From: Desulfarculus sp.
GTDB taxonomy: Bacteria; Desulfobacterota; Desulfarculia; Desulfarculales; Desulfarculaceae
NCBI GenBank assembly: GCA_020216805.1
Contig: JAIWNN010000163.1
Location: forward strand, 1-5,320
Reading direction: 5' to 3'
Length of the DNA: 5,320 nt
Made by a program: the position numbers and the translations under genes. Under the pieces are notes generated by a model that worked only from the letters and a program-made list of their open reading frames with translations, had not been told where the DNA came from and made no database searches. Of this stretch, positions 1 to 3,652 are shown one piece after another (position 1 is the first letter of the stretch; every line of letters begins with the position of its first letter).

Positions 1-173
1 CAACCGGGGCGGCAGCGGCGAGCCGCCGGGGCGCAGGCCCAGAATCAAAGGGGGCGAGGAGGGGCTGGCCCTCCGGCCGCCAGCGCCGCAATCTGCCGAT
101 CCGGCCCCAGCCCGGCGGGCGGCCTCTGCGCGCCGCCCCCCTTCTCCGCGCCGGGTTGCCATCCCCGCCCGGG
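1..173. other. GC-rich stretch with no supportable gene
   Basis: The stretch is almost entirely G and C. All three forward frames stay open from the left edge until stops between about 179 and 196, but in DNA this GC-rich an open frame means little. None of the three translations resembles a protein family; they are runs of Arg, Pro, Ala and Gly. It may be the upstream part of the activator's promoter region or the tail of a gene lying to the left. A small GGCGGC/GCCGCC inverted repeat (8-13 and 22-27) is the only structure seen. Confidence 0.4.
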
Positions 174-184
174 CGTGTTAACTT
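156..184 (+). promoter_or_regulatory. weak candidate sigma-70 promoter of the activator gene
   Basis: TTGCCA at 156-161 matches five of six bases of the -35 consensus. It is followed after 17 bases by TAACTT (179-184), a poor -10 with three of six matches. No sigma-54 -24/-12 element was found before this gene. If the promoter is real, its -10 overlaps the GTTAAC box at 177-182, so a protein bound there would block it. The -10 match is weak enough that the true promoter could be elsewhere. Confidence 0.2.
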
Positions 185-205
185 AGATTAACATCTACGC
201 TAACC
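174..205 (+). promoter_or_regulatory. TTAAC-box operator candidate before the activator gene
   Basis: An AT-rich island in GC-rich DNA holds CGTGTTAAC (174-182), GATTAAC (186-192) and GCTAACC (199-205). GTTAA (177-181) and TTAAC (188-192) form an inverted repeat with a six-base spacer. The same words in the same order (CGTGTTAAC, GATTAAC, GCTAAC) occur in the gap before the ferredoxin operon (1627-1675). The repetition in the two likely regulatory gaps, and not in the coding regions, suggests binding sites of one regulator, most simply the activator encoded just downstream. The site abuts the ribosome-binding site, which would suit autorepression. Confidence 0.5.
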
Positions 206-221
206 AGGAGTTTAAGCAGGC

Positions 222-1610
222 ATGGACATCCGCAGCGACGAGTGCCATCTCTACTGGCAATCGGTGGTGGACACCATGGCCGAGGGCCTGTTCATCGTGG
301 ACACCGCCGGCATCGTGGTCTTCATCAACCCGGCCGCCGAGCGCATCACCGGCTATCGCCGCGAGGAGGTCCTGGGCCGGCCCTGTTCGGCCTTCGAGTC
401 CGAGACCTGCCTGGCCTGTCGGCGAGATGACGGCGGCCTGGCCTGCGGCCTTTTTGAGCAGGGCCGGGTGGTCAACCGTCGCTGCACGGTTCGGCGCAAG
501 GACGGCGGTCTGGTCCATCTGCTGAAAAACGCCGTCATCCTCACCGACGCCCATGGGCGGGTCATCGGCGGGGTGGAGACCCTGAGCGACATCAGCGAGG
601 TGGTGAACAAAGACCGTCAGATAAGCGGGTTGCGTCGGGAGCTGAACAAGAGCTACGGCTTCGAGGGCCTGATCGGCGAGAGCAAACCCATGGCCGAGGT
701 CTTCGCTCTTTTGGATGCGGCCGCTCAGAGCACGGCCCCGGTGGTGATCCTGGGCGAAAGCGGCACCGGCAAGGAGCTGGCCGCCGCCGCCATCCATCGC
801 CGCAGCCCCCGCCGCGATGGGCCCTTCATCAAGGTCAACTGCGCCGCCCTCAACGAATCGCTTTTGGAAAGCGAGCTCTTTGGCCATGAGAAGGGAGCCT
901 TCACCGGAGCCGAGCGCCAGCGCAAGGGGCGTTTCGAGGCCGCCCACGGGGGCAGCATCTTTCTGGACGAGATCGGCGACCTGCCGCCCCAGGTGCAGGT
1001 GAAGCTGCTGCGGGTGCTGCAAGAAGGCGAGATCGAGCGGGTGGGCAGCCAGGAGCCCATCAAGCTGGACGTGCGGGTGATCAGCGCCACCAACCAGGAC
1101 CTGGGAACCCTGGTGGCCCAGGGCAAGTTCCGCGAGGATCTCTACTATCGCATCAACGTCATCCCCATCCGCCTGCCCCCCCTGCGCCAGCGGCGCGAGG
1201 ACATCCCGCTCTTGGTGCGAACCTTCACCGAACGCATGGCCCTGCGCTCCGGCCGGGCCATCAGCGGCCTGAGCCGAGCCGCCCTGGAACGCTTGCTGGC
1301 CCATGACTGGCCGGGCAATGTGCGCGAGTTGATCAACGCGATGGAATACGCCTTCGTCACCTGCCGCGAGGGAGAAATCCAGCCCCACCACCTGCCGGCC
1401 ACGGTGCTGGGCCTGTCCCCGGCTCCCCACCGCCCCCGGCCTCCCGCCCCGGCCTCGTCCAACCCGGCGGACGACGACGAGGCCATGCGGCAGGCCATCC
1501 TGCGCGCCCTGGAAACCACCGGCGGGCGCAAGGCCAAGGCCGCCGAGCTGCTGGGGGTGAGCCGGGTCACCTTCTGGAAACGGGCCAGGCGCTTGGGCCT
1601 GGAAATCTAG
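222..1610 (+). CDS. sigma-54-dependent one-component activator (PAS, AAA+, Fis-type HTH)
   Basis: This 462-residue bacterial enhancer-binding protein would remodel the closed complex of sigma-54 RNA polymerase using ATP. A PAS sensor covers about residues 8-128, with NPAAERITGY (36-45) typical of the fold. The AAA+ domain (about 147-385) has Walker A GESGTGKE (178-185), the sigma-54-contacting GAFTGA loop (225-230), Walker B IFLDE (246-250), a sensor/arginine-finger segment FREDLYYRINV (303-313) and WPGNVREL (363-370). After a Pro-rich linker (398-415), a Fis-type helix-turn-helix fills 421-460. There is no receiver domain, so control is by the PAS ligand rather than phosphorelay. The PAS is unusually rich in Cys (55, 63, 66, 75, 88, plus C8), which could bind a metal, an Fe-S cluster or act as a thiol switch (inference). 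The ATG has AGGAG 11 bases upstream (206-210). A sigma-54 promoter for the next operon lies 112 bases downstream of the stop, so that operon is the probable target. All ATPase motifs are intact. Function class is near certain; the signal is unknown. Confidence 0.96.
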   Translation: MDIRSDECHLYWQSVVDTMAEGLFIVDTAGIVVFINPAAERITGYRREEVLGRPCSAFESETCLACRRDDGGLACGLFEQGRVVNRRCTVRRKDGGLVHLLKNAVILTDAHGRVIGGVETLSDISEVVNKDRQISGLRRELNKSYGFEGLIGESKPMAEVFALLDAAAQSTAPVVILGESGTGKELAAAAIHRRSPRRDGPFIKVNCAALNESLLESELFGHEKGAFTGAERQRKGRFEAAHGGSIFLDEIGDLPPQVQVKLLRVLQEGEIERVGSQEPIKLDVRVISATNQDLGTLVAQGKFREDLYYRINVIPIRLPPLRQRREDIPLLVRTFTERMALRSGRAISGLSRAALERLLAHDWPGNVRELINAMEYAFVTCREGEIQPHHLPATVLGLSPAPHRPRPPAPASSNPADDDEAMRQAILRALETTGGRKAKAAELLGVSRVTFWKRARRLGLEI

Positions 1611-1612
1611 CC

Positions 1613-1647
1613 ATTAACATAATTAACGTGTTAACGCTTTGATTAAC
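1613..1647 (+). promoter_or_regulatory. TTAAC-box array, candidate upstream activating sequence
   Basis: Four TTAAC words begin at 1614, 1623, 1631 and 1643. They include CGTGTTAAC (1627-1635) and GATTAAC (1641-1647), both also found before the activator gene. TTAAC (1623-1627) and GTTAA (1630-1634) form a tight inverted repeat with a GT spacer. The array lies about 100-135 bases before the predicted start of transcription, the usual distance for an enhancer-binding protein. Binding by the adjacent activator is inferred from position and from the shared words. Confidence 0.55.
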
Positions 1648-1662
1648 TACAATCCGTGGCGA

Positions 1663-1686
1663 TATAACAGCTAACAGCTTGTTATA
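1663..1686. promoter_or_regulatory. long imperfect dyad between activator gene and sigma-54 promoter
   Basis: TATAACAGCT (1663-1672) and AGCTTGTTATA (1676-1686) are inverted copies separated by AAC, with one extra T in the right arm. The spacer region also contains GCTAAC (1670-1675). The centre is about 75 bases before the predicted transcription start. It is too AT-rich and lacks the T-run expected of an intrinsic terminator for the activator gene, so a protein-binding site is more likely: either another activator site or a site for a second regulator. Confidence 0.4.
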
Positions 1687-1721
1687 ACATCATGTTTTAG
1701 AAAGCGTGTTTACCGGCGCTG

Positions 1722-1738
1722 TCGGCACGCACCTTGCT
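1722..1738 (+). promoter_or_regulatory. sigma-54 (-24/-12) promoter of the ferredoxin operon
   Basis: The bases TCGGCACGCACCTTGCT match the sigma-54 consensus TGGCACG-N4-TTGCW at every position except C for the first T. The invariant GG is at 1724-1725 and GC at 1736-1737, with exactly ten bases between them, as the family requires. Transcription should begin about 12 bases after the GC, near 1749, giving a leader of about 78 bases before the ATG at 1827. A sigma-54 activator gene directly upstream supports the call. Confidence 0.82.
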
Positions 1739-1772
1739 CTCCCAAGGGGCAGCCATCCAACGCGCGCCAGGC

Positions 1773-1804
1773 CGGAGTCCAGCCCCACTTCGGGGGCGGC
1801 TCCG
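1773..1804 (+). other. leader stem-loop in the ferredoxin operon mRNA
   Basis: GCCCC (1782-1786) pairs with GGGGC (1793-1797) around a six-base ACTTCG loop, and CGGAG (1773-1777) can pair with CTCCG (1800-1804) to lengthen the stem across internal mismatches. It ends eight bases before the ribosome-binding site and lies inside the predicted transcript. No U-run follows, so it is not a terminator. It may only stabilise the message. In GC-rich DNA such stems arise easily. Confidence 0.3.
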
Positions 1805-1811
1805 AGCCCGG

Positions 1812-1818
1812 AAAGGAG
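1812..1818 (+). promoter_or_regulatory. ribosome-binding site fixing the ferredoxin start
   Basis: AAAGGAG lies eight bases before ATG 1827. It fixes that codon as the start over the in-frame ATG-less upstream extension and over TTG 1734, which falls inside the sigma-54 promoter. The 1827 start also places the twin-arginine motif at residues 6-12, where a signal peptide needs it. Confidence 0.85.
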
Positions 1819-1826
1819 CTTGCGAT

Positions 1827-2978
1827 ATGTCCAGCCACGTTTCCCGCCGGGGCTTTTTGAAGGCCGGCCTGGCCGCCGCGGCCGGGGTTGGCCTCAGCGC
1901 CAGCCAGGCGGTGCTGCCCCAGGCCCTACACGCCGGCGGCGGCCAGGAGCTGTGCACCGTCTTCGATCTGAGCCAGTGCATCGGCTGCGAGGCCTGCGTG
2001 GACGCCTGCCGCGAGCAGTGGCAGGGTTCGGTGCCCGACCCGGCCCATCCCATCCCCCAGCCCTTTCCGGCCCGGGTGCCGATCGAGGACTGGTCGGACA
2101 AAAAGGACGTGCGCGACCGGCTCACGCCCTACAACTTTCTCTACGTGGAGCACCTGGATCTTGAGCGGGGCGGCAAGTCGGCGGAGTTGCACATTCCCCG
2201 ACGCTGCATGCACTGCGTAAATCCGCCCTGCACCAACCTCTGCCCCTTCGGGGCCGGGCGGGTGGAGGACAACGGCGTGGTCCACATCGATCCGGACATC
2301 TGCCTGGGCGGGGCCAAGTGCGCCCAGGTCTGCCCCTGGAAGATCCCCCAGCGTCAGTCCGGCGTTGGCATCTACTTGGATATCCTGCCGGAATACGCCG
2401 GCAACGGCGTCATGTTCAAGTGCCACCGCTGCCTGCCCTTGCTGAAAGAGGGCAAGACCCCGCGCTGCATCGAGGTCTGCCCCAACCAGGTGCAGACCAT
2501 CGGCCCCCGGGGCGAGCAGGTCGCCAAGGCCACGGCCCTGGCCCAGAAGATGGCCCAGGCCAACGGCGCGCCGGAGCGCTGGCGAGATCACCTCTATGGG
2601 CTGACCGAGAATGGCGGCACCAACACCATCTACGTCTCGCCGGTCCCCTTCCCGGAAGTCAACGCCGCCCTGCTCAAACTGCACCTTGAACAAGCCGCAT
2701 CCGAGACGCCGACCAAGCCCGGCCAGGGACGGGGCCAGGCGGCCAAGGGCGGCCAGGGCCGGGGCCGGATGCTGGCCCACGCCGGCCGGCCCCACATGGG
2801 CCCCACCGCCAACAGCATGGCGAGCGCCGAGAACCTGACCCTGGCCCTGGCCATCGCGCCGGTGGCCGGCCTGGCCGCCGGGTTGGGCCGACTGTTCAGC
2901 GGGGTCAAGAAACTGAAGAAACTGGGCCGGAGCCCAGAGGCGGCCGGCCAGTCCGAGTCCAAGGGAGGGCAGTCATGA
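1827..2978 (+). CDS. Tat-exported four-cluster ferredoxin with C-terminal membrane anchor
   Basis: This 383-residue protein is a periplasmic electron carrier of the FdnH/NrfC/DmsB class. It opens with a twin-arginine signal (SRRGFLK, 6-12), a hydrophobic stretch and a likely cleavage site near ALHA (33-36). Four cysteine groups follow: C51, C54, C57, C61; C127, C130, C135, C139; C159, C165, C169; and C199, C202, C214, C218. The third group has Gly162 where the second Cys normally stands, so it should hold a [3Fe-4S] or no cluster. After about residue 290 comes a Gly/Arg-rich linker with a ten-residue tandem repeat, then a hydrophobic helix (about 335-357) and a basic KKLKKLG tail. This fits a C-terminal anchor with its tail in the cytoplasm, as in formate dehydrogenase beta subunits. 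The next gene overlaps it by four bases (ATGA), so the two are probably translated together and form a complex. No catalytic subunit lies nearby. The class is secure; the enzyme it serves is not known. Confidence 0.92.
   Translation: MSSHVSRRGFLKAGLAAAAGVGLSASQAVLPQALHAGGGQELCTVFDLSQCIGCEACVDACREQWQGSVPDPAHPIPQPFPARVPIEDWSDKKDVRDRLTPYNFLYVEHLDLERGGKSAELHIPRRCMHCVNPPCTNLCPFGAGRVEDNGVVHIDPDICLGGAKCAQVCPWKIPQRQSGVGIYLDILPEYAGNGVMFKCHRCLPLLKEGKTPRCIEVCPNQVQTIGPRGEQVAKATALAQKMAQANGAPERWRDHLYGLTENGGTNTIYVSPVPFPEVNAALLKLHLEQAASETPTKPGQGRGQAAKGGQGRGRMLAHAGRPHMGPTANSMASAENLTLALAIAPVAGLAAGLGRLFSGVKKLKKLGRSPEAAGQSESKGGQS
2715..2774 (+). repeat. 30-bp tandem repeat in the ferredoxin linker
   Basis: Two adjacent 30-base units (2715-2744 and 2745-2774) encode KPGQGRGQAA and KGGQGRGRML, residues 297-316 of the ferredoxin. 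They share K-x-G-Q-G-R-G and much of their DNA sequence. The unit probably arose by local duplication. It lies in the flexible basic linker between the cluster domain and the membrane anchor. Confidence 0.6.
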
Positions 2979-3451
2979 GCCACGCCCCGGCATCCCCCGG
3001 CGGGCGCGTCGCCCGCTGGCTCTATGGCATCGCCATCGGTCTGGCCATCTTCACCGGGATGGCCCAGATGCCGATCATGAAACGCTATTATATCGCCGAC
3101 ATCCCGGGCCTGGCCTGGACCGCCGACTACTACACCACCAGCGACCTGCACTACCTGGCCGCCGCCCTGCTCTTGGCGCTCCTCGCCTGGCGGCTGGGCC
3201 TGGCCGCGCGCGCCGGCCAGCTTTCCTGGAGTTGGGGCCCGCGCCGGGCCTGGGGCTGGACCCTGCTGGGCCTGCTGGCCATCACCGGCGCGGCCAAGGT
3301 GGCCCGCAACGCCGGGGTCTTCATCACTCCGACCATGATGGTGGTGCTGGACCTCGCCCATCTGGGCGCGGCCATGGCCTTCATGTTCACCGGCCTGGGG
3401 GTGCTGTTGCGCCGCCAGCCGGCGGCGGCCAAGGCGGAGCAAGCGGGCTAG
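2975..3451 (+). CDS. four-helix membrane protein, probable quinone-side partner of the ferredoxin
   Basis: The 158-residue protein has four hydrophobic segments, at about residues 15-33, 57-76, 92-110 and 120-145. Basic residues at the N terminus (R11, R14), in the middle loop (R73, R79, R90, R91) and at the C terminus (R146, R147) place both ends and that loop in the cytoplasm. The ATG overlaps the ferredoxin stop, with AAGGGAGGG (2961-2969) five bases upstream, so the two are co-translated. Layout and helix style resemble the cytochrome b (gamma) subunits of formate dehydrogenase, but those are longer (over 200 residues) and use four His for two b haems. Here the only His in or at helices are H59 (start of helix 2) and H129 (helix 4), both on the periplasmic half; that could hold one haem near the ferredoxin. 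A haem-free anchor is the alternative. It is too short for an NrfD-type subunit. I infer a role in moving electrons between the ferredoxin and the quinone pool. Confidence 0.85.
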   Translation: MSHAPASPGGRVARWLYGIAIGLAIFTGMAQMPIMKRYYIADIPGLAWTADYYTTSDLHYLAAALLLALLAWRLGLAARAGQLSWSWGPRRAWGWTLLGLLAITGAAKVARNAGVFITPTMMVVLDLAHLGAAMAFMFTGLGVLLRRQPAAAKAEQAG

Positions 3452-3590
3452 CGGCCGCTGGCAAAGAGGTTCACGCCGAACTGTGCGGTCACCTGCCGGG
3501 GTGCAGCTTTTGCTCCTTGACCCCCTGGGCGAGCCTGACGCGGCCCTGGAAGGTGGCTCGGGTATGCTGGCTGGGCCTCCGTGCAAGAGC

Positions 3591-3612
3591 CTGGGTGATC
3601 CGCAATCACCAG
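3591..3612. other. hairpin in the convergent gap (first of two)
   Basis: CTGGGTGAT (3591-3599) and ATCACCAG (3605-3612) pair around a CCGCA loop with a single bulged G. It lies between two converging genes, where a two-way terminator would be expected. Neither strand has a T-run after it, so it is not a standard intrinsic terminator. Confidence 0.35.
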
Positions 3613-3613
3613 C

Positions 3614-3635
3614 CCCCATGCCCGGAGCCATGGGG
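3614..3635. terminator. possible bidirectional terminator hairpin (second of two)
   Basis: CCCCATG (3614-3620) and CATGGGG (3629-3635) form a perfect seven-base stem around an eight-base loop. It lies 18 bases past the stop of the minus-strand YcaO gene and about 160 bases past the plus-strand operon. There is no T-run on either side, so termination is a guess from position. The rest of 3452-3652 shows no gene. Confidence 0.3.
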
Positions 3636-3652
3636 ACATCCTATGTTGGCTT

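Noticed and set aside
195..1430. A 411-codon minus-strand open frame opposite the activator gene
   Set aside because: It is rich in Ala, Gly, Gln and His with no recognisable domain, and the plus strand here encodes complete PAS, AAA+ and Fis domains. It is a GC-driven antisense shadow.
1663..1686. Intrinsic terminator for the activator gene
   Set aside because: The stem is AT-rich and no T-run follows; it lies in the middle of a regulatory gap.
1734..1826. Upstream extension of the ferredoxin by 31 codons to a TTG
   Set aside because: That TTG lies inside the sigma-54 promoter, has no ribosome-binding site, and would bury the twin-arginine signal. ATG 1827 has AAAGGAG eight bases upstream.
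1926..2795. A 289-codon minus-strand open frame opposite the ferredoxin
   Set aside because: It has no domain signal and covers the cysteine motifs of a clear plus-strand gene.
2975..3451. NrfD/PsrC-type quinone subunit
   Set aside because: Those proteins have eight or more helices and are about twice as long or more; this one has four helices in 158 residues.
2630..3631. A 333-codon minus-strand open frame across the membrane-protein gene and the convergent gap
   Set aside because: Its translation is low-complexity Gly, Pro and Arg, and the plus strand carries a well-formed overlapping gene pair.
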